A stretch of DNA of 64,000 nt from an uncultured Oscillibacter sp. (GCA_910576865.1 CAJTKE010000008.1:1-64000), one strand, 5' to 3'. Shown: positions 1-8,381, numbered from the stretch's first letter. The notes: generated from the letters alone by a model not told the origin. Translations and numbers: made by a program.

Positions 1-75
1 TGTTTCATACTCCGCGCCCCCTTTCCCTTATTTTATCACATCTTTTATCATTTCGGGGGATTAAATCAGCGTTTC

Positions 76-1353
76 CTATATCACCAGCGCCACCAGCAGG
101 ACGCCGAAGATGGACAGGATCTTGATCCGCGTGATTCCGGTGTCCACATAGAGAATCATGTAGATGTCCACCACGATGCCGATGATCTGGGGGATGCCCA
201 GGAACATCATCTTCTTGTTCCGCTCCGCGTCGGGATACTTTTTCCGCAGCACCAGCACGGCGGCGTGCATCATGATGTAGGTGACCAGCCAGAAGCAGCA
301 GGCGGCCTGGCAGATGAAGGTGATGCCCTCGGTGTTCGCCAGATTGGAGATGATGAGGACCGCGTCGCTGATGGCGATGGGCAGCAGGCCGATGTAGGGC
401 GTGCGGTAGCGGTTTTCCTTCAAGAAGCACTTGGGGACTATGCCGTCCTGGGCCATGCCGTGCAGAATCTTGGAGGAGGACATGTACTGCGCGCTGAGGG
501 TGCTGCCCGCCGCCATCAGGCAGGCCAAGCCCATCCAGTACTTTCCGAAATCGCCCAGCAGGTTGATGGCGAAGGTCATCTGCGGGGAGTTGGAGCTGAG
601 CATCTCGTCCTGCGCGACGTAGCGCACCATGGCGCTGCCCATGAGGGACTGGACGATGCAGATGACGATCAGGCCCAGAGTGAAGGCCAGGAAGATGTCC
701 CGCTTCGGGTTCTTCATGTCCTTGGACAGGGGGATGACGGATTCGCCGCCGATGAACAGCCAGAAGGCCAGGGCCAGTGTCGCGGCCACGCCGGACGCGC
801 CGGGCTGCACGGGCGTGACGTTGGAGTAAATGGGGGCCGAGCCCACCACGTTGGTCAGGCCGATGATGCCGAACAGGCCCATGGAGATCAGCAGGAAATA
901 GACCATGAAGTTCTGCACGTTGGCGAAGATGTCGATCCCCTTGAGGTTCACCAGGAAGAACGCCACCAGGATCACCATGGAGACGACCCGGGGGTCCACG
1001 CCGGGGAAGAAGAGCTGCGACAGCACCGTGCCGCAGATCGCCAGCTCCGCCGTGCTGGCGAAGATCAGGGCGATGACATAGGTGGAGATGTTGCAGACGA
1101 TGGAGGGGGCCTTTCCGAAGGCGGCGGAAATGTACTGGCTGGTGCCGCCGTCCGCGTCGGGCATCAGGATGTTCAGCTCGGAAAACGACATTGCGGCGAA
1201 GATGTTCAGGATCGTCACAATGATCATGGAGATGATGAAGCCGTTGCCCGCCTGCGCCATGCCGACGCTGAGGGACACCAGGCAGTTTGAAGCCACGATC
1301 AGGCCGACGCTGGCCGCCATGGCGCTCCACAGACCAAGTTTCTTCTTTTCCAT
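76..1353 (-). CDS. APC-superfamily amino acid permease
   Basis: Integral-membrane amino acid transporter of 425 residues. The N-terminus has the broken-helix TM1 typical of APC proteins (around residues 8-28, GLWSAMAASVGLIVASN), followed by about ten more hydrophobic segments. It is slightly shorter than many family members. It is the last gene of a four-gene minus-strand operon and starts 4 bp after the MBL hydrolase stop, so the two are translationally coupled. Because the operon also encodes a beta-aminoacyl-CoA ammonia-lyase and a CoA-transferase, I infer that it imports the amino acid degraded by those enzymes, perhaps beta-alanine or 3-aminobutyrate. Substrate specificity cannot be read from the sequence. 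Family call is secure; substrate is inference. Confidence 0.9.
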   Translation of the reverse strand: MEKKKLGLWSAMAASVGLIVASNCLVSLSVGMAQAGNGFIISMIIVTILNIFAAMSFSELNILMPDADGGTSQYISAAFGKAPSIVCNISTYVIALIFASTAELAICGTVLSQLFFPGVDPRVVSMVILVAFFLVNLKGIDIFANVQNFMVYFLLISMGLFGIIGLTNVVGSAPIYSNVTPVQPGASGVAATLALAFWLFIGGESVIPLSKDMKNPKRDIFLAFTLGLIVICIVQSLMGSAMVRYVAQDEMLSSNSPQMTFAINLLGDFGKYWMGLACLMAAGSTLSAQYMSSSKILHGMAQDGIVPKCFLKENRYRTPYIGLLPIAISDAVLIISNLANTEGITFICQAACCFWLVTYIMMHAAVLVLRKKYPDAERNKKMMFLGIPQIIGIVVDIYMILYVDTGITRIKILSIFGVLLVALVI

Positions 1354-1357
1354 AAAG

Positions 1358-2236
1358 TCACCCCTTCTTACTGTTCTTGTGAACGACGAATTTCTCCCCG
1401 GGCCGGAGGGCGTGGAACCGCTCCGGACGGGAAATCAGCGGGCGAATCTGCTGGGGATCGGCGTTGCACCAGCCCACGGCGGGCTGGTCGAAGGTCCCCC
1501 AGTGGTACATGACCAGCTCGGAGTCGATCAGATGGTTGCTCAGCCTCACCGCGGCGTCCCGGCCCATGTGGCAGGCCATGGCGTCCTCGGAGTAGTCCAT
1601 GAACACCAGGTCCGCGTCCGTGTGGGTGAAGTGGCTGTCCAGCGGCTCGGAGTCGCCGGGATTCCAGATGACCACGCCGCCGCCGCAGGTGCACTTGTAG
1701 CCGCAGCAGTCGCCGGGCTGGTAGACATAGTCATAGACCTGGGGGAAATACTTCTGCCAGGGATGCAGGGCGTCCGTGACCTCCACCGTCACGTCCTCGA
1801 TCTGGAACGTCTCGCCGACAAGGTGCGTGGTGATCTGCTCCCCGGGGACGCCCAGCTCCTCCAGCGCCTTGCCCACATAGGGGGTGCCGTGGAACGCCAC
1901 GCCCAGCTTCTGCAGGGCCCGGATGGACAGAAAACCCATGTGATCCACGTCCGCGTGGGTGATGAGGACGGCCGTGAGCTTGTGGATATCGGGGGCGTAG
2001 ATGGGGGAACGCACCAGAAGCGGCATATAGCCCGTCTGGTCGTCGTCCATGGCCTCGCTGATCAGGGGGTCCTCCGAGGTGGGCGTGATCACGGGGTCCA
2101 TCAAAATCGTGGTGCCGTGGCTGTTGATCAGGACGCTTGCCGAGGTGAGCCAGTACACGGATACCTCGCCGTGGTTCTCAAAATCCTCGTCCGTCATCAA
2201 GACCGGTGTTTCCGCCGCTGCCTGTTTTGTACTCAT
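1358..2236 (-). CDS. MBL-fold metallo-hydrolase
   Basis: Metallo-beta-lactamase-fold hydrolase, about 292 residues. The metal motif reads THADVDHMG near residues 92-100, a variant of HxHxDH in which the second His is Asp. A cysteine-rich stretch (CCGYKCTCGGG) lies around residue 180, and there are further candidate ligands in NPGDSE and MYHWGTFD. It resembles the UlaG-like lactonase branch more than beta-lactamases. I chose the ATG at 2236 because AAAGGA sits 8 nt upstream; an ATG at 2245 would overlap that site. It is the third gene of the beta-amino-acid operon, about 80 bp after the CoA-transferase. A lactonase or CoA-thioesterase role would fit the neighbours, but the substrate is unknown. 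Confidence 0.85.
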   Translation of the reverse strand: MSTKQAAAETPVLMTDEDFENHGEVSVYWLTSASVLINSHGTTILMDPVITPTSEDPLISEAMDDDQTGYMPLLVRSPIYAPDIHKLTAVLITHADVDHMGFLSIRALQKLGVAFHGTPYVGKALEELGVPGEQITTHLVGETFQIEDVTVEVTDALHPWQKYFPQVYDYVYQPGDCCGYKCTCGGGVVIWNPGDSEPLDSHFTHTDADLVFMDYSEDAMACHMGRDAAVRLSNHLIDSELVMYHWGTFDQPAVGWCNADPQQIRPLISRPERFHALRPGEKFVVHKNSKKG

Positions 2237-2315
2237 GCCGCACATCCTTTCAATCTGCCGGAGCTCCCGGCTTTTTTATGGTTTCCAATTTCCCCGGTTT
2301 TTTCCCCGGGGGCCG

Positions 2316-3503
2316 TCAGATCACGTGCTCCGCCTCCATCGCGTCGATCTCCTCGTCGGTATAGCCGGCGATCTCCCGCAGCACGGTCCGGTTGTCCTGT
2401 CCCAGGGAGGGGGCGGCGGACCGCGCCTCGTCGCCCCGGCCGTGCATCTTGATGGGAGAGCCGGGGATCCGGATCACCTCCCCGATGGCGGGGTCGTACA
2501 CCTCCCACAGCATCTTCCGGACCCGGAGCTGCTCCAGCTCGGAGGCCTGCCGGACGTCCAGGATGCGCCCGAAGGGAATGCCCGCCCCGGCGATCATCTC
2601 CTCCAGCTGGTCCAGCGTGTACTGGCTGCTCCAGTCCTCGATGACGCGCTTCAGCTCCGGCAGGTAGTTCCGGCAGCGGTCCACGTTGGTCCGGTAGGCC
2701 GGCTGGTCGATCAGGTCCTCCCGGCCGATGATGCGGCAGAAGTCCGCCCAGAACCGGTCGGTGCCGCAGCCCATCACGAAGGCCCCGTCCTTGGCGTGGA
2801 AGGAGTCGAAGGGCGCGATGCCCGGGTCGATGTTCCCCATTCTGCCGGGGACCAGCCCGGCCACCGTGTAGGAGATGATGAAGTTCTCCATCACGGAAAA
2901 CAGCGTGTCCAGCATGGCCACGTCCAGGCGCTGTCCCTCTCCGGTCCGCTCCCGCTGGTACAGGGCCATGCAGATGCCCAGAGCCAGATAGGTGCCGGAG
3001 TAGTTGTCCCCGAAGGAGGGCCCCGCCTTCACGCAGTCCTGGTCGGGATAGCCGGTCACGCTCATCAGCCCGCTCATCGCCTGGGCGACGATGTCGTAGC
3101 AAGGCCGGTGGGCCAGGGGCCCGTCCAGGCCGAAGCCGGAGATGGAGCCGTAGATGATCCGGGGATTGATCTCCTTCAGCTTCTCATAGCTGAAGCCCAG
3201 CTTTTCAAAGGTTCCCACCCGGAAGTTCTCGCAGACCACGTCCACGTTGGCGATCAGGCGGCGCAGGGCCTCCTTGCCCCGTTCCGTCTTCAGGTCCAGG
3301 CGGATTCCCCGCTTGTTGCGGTTGATGTAGGCGTAATAGGCGCTGTGCCCGTTTTTCAGCGGGCCCCAGGTTCTGCACTGGTCCCCGGACAGGGACTCCA
3401 CCTTGATGACCTCCGCGCCGTGGTCGGCCAGGTGCATGGTGCAGAAGGGGCCGCTGTACGCCTGGGTGAGGTCCAGCACACGGACGCCCTCCAATGGCTT
3501 CAT
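2316..3503 (-). CDS. CaiB/BaiF (class III) CoA-transferase
   Basis: Family III CoA-transferase, 395 residues, the usual size. It transfers CoA between carboxylic acids through an aspartyl-CoA intermediate. The N-terminal signature LEGVRVLDLTQAYSGPFCTM and the segment RPCYDIVAQAMSG, which holds the expected catalytic Asp, are both present. It overlaps the upstream ammonia-lyase gene by an ATGA quartet (3500-3503), so the pair is coupled. The likely role is to activate a beta-amino acid, or its deaminated product, to the CoA thioester that the lyase acts on. In Clostridium propionicum beta-alanine fermentation this step is done by an unrelated propionate CoA-transferase, so a CaiB-type enzyme here would be a substitution. 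Family is certain; substrate is inferred. Confidence 0.92.
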   Translation of the reverse strand: MKPLEGVRVLDLTQAYSGPFCTMHLADHGAEVIKVESLSGDQCRTWGPLKNGHSAYYAYINRNKRGIRLDLKTERGKEALRRLIANVDVVCENFRVGTFEKLGFSYEKLKEINPRIIYGSISGFGLDGPLAHRPCYDIVAQAMSGLMSVTGYPDQDCVKAGPSFGDNYSGTYLALGICMALYQRERTGEGQRLDVAMLDTLFSVMENFIISYTVAGLVPGRMGNIDPGIAPFDSFHAKDGAFVMGCGTDRFWADFCRIIGREDLIDQPAYRTNVDRCRNYLPELKRVIEDWSSQYTLDQLEEMIAGAGIPFGRILDVRQASELEQLRVRKMLWEVYDPAIGEVIRIPGSPIKMHGRGDEARSAAPSLGQDNRTVLREIAGYTDEEIDAMEAEHVI

Positions 3504-3943
3504 TTCTTTCCGCCCGCCTCTCTGATGCCCCGGAACGCCGGGTCCTGGGCGCCGCGCTGGGCCTTCTTGGGCGTCACGCAGATGCCCTCCGCCCGTCCCA
3601 CCAGCACCGGTGGGTTCAGCACATTGGCGGCGGACTCCTCCAGCGCGCTGTCCCGGGCCAGCTCAATGACCTTGTACGCCTCAAAGCACATCCGGTGGGA
3701 GGTGTTCCCCACCTTCTCCAGCCATCCGTAGTACTCCATGAAGTCGCCCGCGTAGACAGGCGCCAGGAAGTCGATGTGCTCGTACGTGCGGTACAGCGCC
3801 TCGTCTCCGTCCATGCGGATCGCCAGCTCCGTGGCCAGGTCGCCGAAGAAGTCCAGCATCCGCGCCCCGTTGACCAGGTCGCCCGCGTAGTGCACGTCCT
3901 TGGTGCTCATGCGGACGCGCAGCATGACCTTTTCCCCTAACAT
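3500..3943 (-). CDS. Hotdog-fold beta-aminoacyl-CoA ammonia-lyase (beta-alanyl-CoA or 3-aminobutyryl-CoA type)
   Basis: Small hotdog enzyme, 147 residues, expected to eliminate ammonia from a 3-aminoacyl-CoA to give the 2-enoyl-CoA. From memory it matches beta-alanyl-CoA ammonia-lyase of C. propionicum and Kal of lysine fermenters almost end to end: MSTKDVHYAGDLVNGARML, FLAPVYAGDFMEYYGWLEKV, PPVLVGRAEG, and a QRGAQDPAF tail. It is the first gene of the operon, with AAGGAGGG 7 nt upstream of the ATG and a MerR-type promoter about 60 nt upstream. The rest of the lysine pathway (aminomutases, kdd, kce) is not in the window, so the beta-alanine or beta-aminobutyrate route is likelier, though only assay can decide. 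Confidence 0.85.
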   Translation of the reverse strand: MLGEKVMLRVRMSTKDVHYAGDLVNGARMLDFFGDLATELAIRMDGDEALYRTYEHIDFLAPVYAGDFMEYYGWLEKVGNTSHRMCFEAYKVIELARDSALEESAANVLNPPVLVGRAEGICVTPKKAQRGAQDPAFRGIREAGGKK

Positions 3944-4004
3944 GACTCTGCCCTCCTTGAATAAAGTGTAAAAACGAAGCTCGATTTTCGGGTTCGTTTT
4001 GTCT

Positions 4005-4035
4005 ATCTTAGTGAATTCTCCAGGGGGAGAGTCAA
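4005..4035 (-). promoter_or_regulatory. MerR-type promoter with 19-bp spacer
   Basis: On the minus strand the -35 TTGACT (4030-4035) and -10 TAAGAT (4005-4010) are 19 bp apart, too long for unaided sigma-A. The spacer contains a dyad, TCTCC-4-GGAGA (4017-4030). The TTGACTCTCCCC start closely resembles the BmrR operator of the B. subtilis bmr promoter as I remember it. The promoter reads into the ammonia-lyase operon, and a MerR gene lies directly upstream. Confidence 0.8.
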
Positions 4036-4238
4036 CTGTTTTTTCCGTTCCGCCTGTGCGAAGGTGGGGAAAAACCCGCCCCGGCGTTTACCCGGGACAT
4101 GCCGGAAATCCGCCTCTTTTCACCGGGGGACCGGCTCCGGGTCCCCGGTGAGCCAGGGCCGCCGCCATTTTCCGCATGGAGCGGGGCGGAAAGCCGGGCG
4201 GTTGGATGGGAGACTTTTTTCTTCCGCCGGAAAAGCGG

Positions 4239-4290
4239 CGAAGGAGGCGGACAAACTCTCCACCAACGGGAGGGTTGTCCGTCTCCTTCG
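4239..4290. repeat. Long imperfect inverted repeat in the 3944-4322 intergenic gap
   Basis: Arms at 4239-4262 and 4268-4290 pair over about 23 bp with a few mismatches or G-U pairs. The outermost 16 bp have one G-U. No T-tract follows on the minus strand, so it is not a textbook terminator for the MerR gene that ends at 4323. The rest of the 379-bp gap holds the operon promoter (4005-4035) and GC-rich sequence in which I see no gene. Confidence 0.6.
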
Positions 4291-4322
4291 CATGCCTGAA
4301 ATTTCCACGGGCCCGCCTGCGG

Positions 4323-5189
4323 TCAGACGGATTCCCGCTCAATGGGGATGGTGATTTTCGTGACGTAGTTCCCCTCGCTTCCCGTGTCGATGGGGGTGAT
4401 CAGGAACGTCTCCGAAATGTCTCCGGACACGTGGTAGTGATTTTCCTTGATCCAGCGCAGCATTTTGATGTGGGCCTTGATGATGTCCTCATATCCGCCC
4501 ACGTACACGGAGGTCAGAGCCGTGTATCCGCCGGACTGCTTGCAGATGGAGGCGTCTGAATTCCCGATGATGGGCGCGCTGATCTCATAGTCGCAGGTGT
4601 CGGAAAAAAACTGCTCCAGCGGCGGGTTATGATAGGTGGCGGTGAAGGGGCCGGAGGGGAGCAGGCTGTTCTTCTTGGCGATCTGCACCAGGTCCCGGCG
4701 GGCGGCAAAATTGATTTCGTGGTTGATATAGTTGGTTTTGTGCTGGTGCAGAAAGATCACGTTGGACACCGGGATCCGCTCCACCATCAGGGACAGGTCC
4801 TCCTGGTCCGAGGAGGTCCGGGCCTCCATCAGGCTGTCGCCGGATTTGATGCGCTCCAGGAAGGAGGAGAGGAAGTCCCTCTGCATCTCCATGCGGGTGA
4901 TCTTCTTGCTGAACTCGTCTATCCTCCCCTCCAGCTTTCTGATCAGCCGCCGCCGGTCGTTCTGGCCCAGCATCTCCTGGATTTCCTTCAGCGAGAAGTC
5001 GAAGTTCTTCATGTTCTGGATGAAGAACAGCTGGTACATCTGGTCATACGTGTAGTAGCGGTAATTGGTCTCCGGGTTCTTCTTGTATGACGGCAGCAGC
5101 CCGATGGAGTCATAGTGCCGCAAGGTCTTCACGGACACGTGGCACATCTTGGAAAACTCCCCGATGGAATACAGCTCTGAAGAATGCAT
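4323..5189 (-). CDS. MerR-family transcriptional regulator with GyrI-like effector domain (BmrR-like)
   Basis: DNA-binding activator, 288 residues. An N-terminal MerR winged helix (residues 1-75, YSIGEFSKMCHVSVKTLRHYD) is followed by a long coiled-coil dimerisation helix (about 80-125) and a C-terminal GyrI/BmrR-type ligand-binding domain ending ITIPIERESV. The start at 5189 is set by GGGAGGT 7 nt upstream; a much longer open frame continues upstream but it runs antisense through the kinase gene. The gene sits just upstream of, and in the same direction as, the beta-amino-acid operon, whose promoter is MerR-type, so it is the obvious candidate activator. Its effector is unknown; a product or intermediate of the operon is a reasonable guess. 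Confidence 0.92.
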   Translation of the reverse strand: MHSSELYSIGEFSKMCHVSVKTLRHYDSIGLLPSYKKNPETNYRYYTYDQMYQLFFIQNMKNFDFSLKEIQEMLGQNDRRRLIRKLEGRIDEFSKKITRMEMQRDFLSSFLERIKSGDSLMEARTSSDQEDLSLMVERIPVSNVIFLHQHKTNYINHEINFAARRDLVQIAKKNSLLPSGPFTATYHNPPLEQFFSDTCDYEISAPIIGNSDASICKQSGGYTALTSVYVGGYEDIIKAHIKMLRWIKENHYHVSGDISETFLITPIDTGSEGNYVTKITIPIERESV

Positions 5190-5291
5190 CGTATGACCTC
5201 CCAAATCCGGCGCCGGTTTTCCCGGGACGGCCCGTCCCCGGGGGCGCACGCCGGCGCTCCGATTCCGCAGCTGTTCCGGGCTCTTTGGGGT

Positions 5292-5321
5292 ATTATAACA
5301 CTTTTCCCGCGGCACAGGCAA
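5292..5321 (-). promoter_or_regulatory. Putative promoter of the MerR regulator gene
   Basis: Minus-strand -10 TATAAT (5292-5297) with a plausible -35 TTGCCT (5316-5321) at 18 bp. It lies about 100 bp upstream of the MerR start, back to back with the kinase promoter. Confidence 0.5.
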
Positions 5322-5389
5322 GATGCAAGATCGATTTCCCCCGAAGGGGAAGCCGGGGGAGTTCCGGCCCCGCTTCCCGCAAGTCATGC

Positions 5390-5418
5390 GTGACAAACCG
5401 GCCGGAGTGTGGTATGAT
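5390..5418 (+). promoter_or_regulatory. Sigma-A-like promoter of the hybrid kinase gene
   Basis: GTGACA (5390-5395), 17-bp spacer, TATGAT (5413-5418), ending 29 bp before the ATG at 5448. Confidence 0.65.
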
Positions 5419-5447
5419 AAGGAAAAAGCCGGAAAGGGGGGCGCCCG

Positions 5448-7562
5448 ATGATTGAGAACCATGGCCTGATCGAATATCTGCTGACCACCGGCGGGAACCT
5501 CCAGGGCCGGGAAAGCCTCACCGCCCAGCAGATCAAGCGCTTCACCGACGAGATGCCCGGCGGCTTTTTCATGTACCGGGACGACAGCGGGGAGGTCCTC
5601 TACGCCAATCAGGCCCTGTTCCAGATTTACGGCTGCGAGACGGAGGAGGAGTTCCGGGAGCTCACCGGCGGCACCTTCCAGGGCATGGTCCACCCGGAGG
5701 ATGTGGAGGAAGTGGAGGAGAGCATCCGGGAGCAGATCGCCCAGAACAGCTTCGATCTGGACTATGTGGAGTACCGCATCATCCGGAAGGACGGGACCGT
5801 CTGCTGGGCGGAGGACTTCGGCCACTATATCCGGACCGAGGGCATGGGAGGCGTGTTCTACGTCTTCCTGGCCGACGCCACCGAGCGCCACCGCCGCCGC
5901 GCCGCCGAGCGCGCCGCCCTTTTGGAGGAAAAGCTCCAGGAGCAGGCCGAGCAGAACCTGGGGTTCCTGGAGCAGATGAACGACGAGCTGGTGCGCCGCC
6001 TGGAGCTGATCGAGGGCCTCAGCGCGGATTATGAGACGGTTTTCCACGCCGATCTGGCGGCGGACGTGATCCAGCCTTACCGGGTCAGCGGGCGGGAGGG
6101 CTTCCAGTTCGGCCGGGACCTGCAGGTCCGGCCCTTCACCGGCTTTGCCGACGGCTACGCCGACCGCTGGGTCCATCCGGAGGACCGGGAGCGCTTCCGC
6201 CGGGAGGTGGACCCGGCCTATATCAGGCAGGCCCTGTCCAAACGCAAATCCTATCACGTCAACTACCGGATTCTCCGCCAGGGAGAGCCGGAGTATGTCC
6301 AGGCCTTCGTGGTCAACGTCAGCCCCAATGAGGGGGTGACCCAGATCATGTTCGGCTGCCGGACGGTGGACGAGGAGGTCCGCCGGGAACGGGAGCGCTC
6401 CGCCATCCTGGAGGAGGCCCTGGCCCAGGCCAAGCTGGCCGGGGACGCCCGGAACACCTTCCTCTCCAACATCTCCCACGACATGCGCACGCCCATGAAC
6501 GCCGTGGTGGGTTTCGCCGCCCTGGCCCGGCGTCATCTGGATGACCGGACCCGGCTGGAGCAGGACCTGGCCCGGATCGAGGACTCCAGCGCCCAGCTCA
6601 TGCAGCTTTTGAACAACGTGCTGGAGCTGAGCTGGCTGGAATCCAGTCAGGCCCATATCGAGGAGACGGCCTGCGCCCTGCCGGAGCTGGCCCGTGAGGT
6701 CTGGAACGGGGTCCGCCCCTACGCGGAGGAGCGGGGGGTGGAGCTGGTCCTCACCGCAGTAGAGACGGAGCATTCCCAGGTCTGGTGCGACCTGCCCAAG
6801 CTCCGCCAGTCCCTGGGCCGGCTGGCCATGGGGGCCGTGCGCCGGGTGAGGCCCGGCGGGCGGGTGGAGCTGCTCCTCCGGGAGCGCAGCGCCACCCGGG
6901 CCTATGGGTCCTATCACTTCATCGCCGAATGCTCTTCCACGGGCGTCCCCCTGAGCGAGGACGTGTTCGCCGCTTTCTCCCGCCAGGAGATCACCGTCGC
7001 CTCCGACGCGGAGGGCGCGGATCTGGGTCTTCCCATCGCGCGGCGCGTCATGGAGCTGATGGGGGGCAGGGTGGAGGCACAGGCCCTGCCGGACGGCGGC
7101 GGCCGGATCACCGCGTCCTTGAACCTGCGCCTCCAGGAGGAGGCGGAAGCCCGGGGCGTCCGGTCCCCCACGGGGGAGCGCCGGGTGCTGATTGCCGAGG
7201 ACAACGAGCTGAACCGGGAGATCGCCTCGGACCTGCTGGAGGAGGCGGGCTTCCTGGTGGACACCGCCGGGGACGGCGCGGAGGCGGTGGAGAAGGTGAA
7301 GAGCGCCCCGGCGGGCCACTACACCCTGGTCCTGATGGACCTGCGGATGCCGGTGATGGACGGTCACAGCGCCGCCCGGGCCATCCGGGCCCTGGAGGAC
7401 CCGGAGAAGGCCAACCTGCCCATCGTGGCCCTGTCGGCCAACACCTTTGACGAAGACCGGAAGCGCTCCGCCGAAAGCGGCATGAACGCCCATCTGGCCA
7501 AGCCCCTGGACATCGACCGCCTGCTGGAGCTGATTTCCGGCATTACGGGAAACCAGAAATAA
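5448..7562 (+). CDS. PAS-domain hybrid sensor histidine kinase/response regulator with degenerate ATP-binding domain
   Basis: Cytoplasmic signalling protein, 704 residues, without obvious membrane segments. Order: PAS near residues 40-145, a helical linker, a second PAS-like region (about 190-300), HisKA with His344 in SNISHDMRTP, a HATPase_c-like region (about 450-570), and a C-terminal receiver (about 580-700) with Asp631 in LMDLRMP and Lys in LAKP. The receiver looks fully functional. The ATPase domain does not: the N-box Asn is Gly462, the G1 box Asp and second Gly are Ser497 and Pro501, and the G2 GTGLG is replaced by GADLG. It may therefore not bind ATP normally and could act as a phosphatase, scaffold or phosphorelay acceptor. 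It has its own promoter and terminator. Confidence 0.9.
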   Translation: MIENHGLIEYLLTTGGNLQGRESLTAQQIKRFTDEMPGGFFMYRDDSGEVLYANQALFQIYGCETEEEFRELTGGTFQGMVHPEDVEEVEESIREQIAQNSFDLDYVEYRIIRKDGTVCWAEDFGHYIRTEGMGGVFYVFLADATERHRRRAAERAALLEEKLQEQAEQNLGFLEQMNDELVRRLELIEGLSADYETVFHADLAADVIQPYRVSGREGFQFGRDLQVRPFTGFADGYADRWVHPEDRERFRREVDPAYIRQALSKRKSYHVNYRILRQGEPEYVQAFVVNVSPNEGVTQIMFGCRTVDEEVRRERERSAILEEALAQAKLAGDARNTFLSNISHDMRTPMNAVVGFAALARRHLDDRTRLEQDLARIEDSSAQLMQLLNNVLELSWLESSQAHIEETACALPELAREVWNGVRPYAEERGVELVLTAVETEHSQVWCDLPKLRQSLGRLAMGAVRRVRPGGRVELLLRERSATRAYGSYHFIAECSSTGVPLSEDVFAAFSRQEITVASDAEGADLGLPIARRVMELMGGRVEAQALPDGGGRITASLNLRLQEEAEARGVRSPTGERRVLIAEDNELNREIASDLLEEAGFLVDTAGDGAEAVEKVKSAPAGHYTLVLMDLRMPVMDGHSAARAIRALEDPEKANLPIVALSANTFDEDRKRSAESGMNAHLAKPLDIDRLLELISGITGNQK

Positions 7563-7563
7563 A

Positions 7564-7590
7564 AACACCGTGAGACTCACGGTGTTTTTT
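7564..7590. terminator. Bidirectional rho-independent terminator
   Basis: ACACCGTGAG-ACT-CACGGTGT stem followed by T8, with an A-run on the other side. It lies between the convergent kinase and GH18-like genes; the latter's stop codon is inside the stem. Confidence 0.9.
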
Positions 7591-8368
7591 TTCCGCCCTT
7601 CCAGGGGGCGAAGAGCCGGGGGGCGATGTCCCGGACCTCCGGCCACATGAGGAAGGCGGCGGCGAAGCCCATGCCCGCCCCCAGGCGGAGCTTCTGGTTC
7701 AGGGTGTCCGCGTCGTCGAAGAGGACGAAGTGGGCCTCTCCGTCCCGGCTGTAGGTGAAGTACCGGGCGCAGAGGTCCTGGGAGAAGAAGACGGCGGGTT
7801 GCTCCCGCTCCATCAGCTGCTCCAGGGCCTCCCCGGTGAGGGGCGTCCCCTCCCCGGACCGGGCGGGGAGGCGGAAGTCCATGCGCAGCCGCTGCACATC
7901 CAGGGCCAGCCGCCCGGCCCCGCCCGCCCGGGCCACGGCCTCCTGGAGATATTGGGAGAAGCTGCCCCCGGAGACGGCGGTGCAGAGAAGGACCGTGGCT
8001 CCCGGGGCGGCGCCGGCATAGGCCTCCGGCAGGTACAGCGCCCGCCGGGAGGCGGACAGCGCCGGGGCCAGGGCGGAGACGAAGGCCGTCCGGTCCCGCC
8101 GGGGGGCCTCCTCGAAGTCCAGCAGCACGCCGGAGTAGCCCCGCCGCCCGCACTCCCGCAGGGCCGCGTCCCGCAGGTCCTCCGGGCTGTCGATGAAGGG
8201 GGCCTCCCGGTCGCTGACGGACAGAAGCCCTCCTTTTGTCTGTAACAGCAGGCTCTGCCGCAGCAGCGCCGAGCCGGGGCCCACGCGGTAGGCCACGTGG
8301 GCCAGATTCCGGCAGTGGCCCTGGGCCTCCCGGGACGCCTCCGGCGTCACGGCCAGATAGATTTGCAA
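7577..8368 (-). CDS. GH18-like (YaaH/chitinase-fold) protein
   Basis: About 263 residues, a TIM-barrel glycoside hydrolase 18-like domain without a signal peptide. The segment YSGVLLDFEEAP resembles the GH18 DxxDxDxE strand, with Glu available as catalytic acid. The C-terminal FDDADTLNQKLRLGAGMGF and FLMWPEV match the closing strand-helix of spore-type GH18 proteins (YaaH/SleL/YdhD). No ATG is suitably placed; TTG at 8368 has AAGGGGGAG 6 nt upstream and is the likely start. LysM repeats are absent, so if it cuts peptidoglycan or another glycan, targeting must come from elsewhere. It is divergent from yqeG. Fold is probable; activity is uncertain because the motif is shortened. Confidence 0.7.
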   Translation of the reverse strand: MQIYLAVTPEASREAQGHCRNLAHVAYRVGPGSALLRQSLLLQTKGGLLSVSDREAPFIDSPEDLRDAALRECGRRGYSGVLLDFEEAPRRDRTAFVSALAPALSASRRALYLPEAYAGAAPGATVLLCTAVSGGSFSQYLQEAVARAGGAGRLALDVQRLRMDFRLPARSGEGTPLTGEALEQLMEREQPAVFFSQDLCARYFTYSRDGEAHFVLFDDADTLNQKLRLGAGMGFAAAFLMWPEVRDIAPRLFAPWKGGKKTP

Positions 8369-8381
8369 ATCCCACTCCCCC

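Noticed and set aside
4323..8375. A very long open frame (over 1300 codons) on the minus strand
   Set aside because: Only the last 288 codons (MerR) look like protein; the rest is low-complexity Gly/Pro/Arg antisense to the hybrid kinase, a high-GC artefact.
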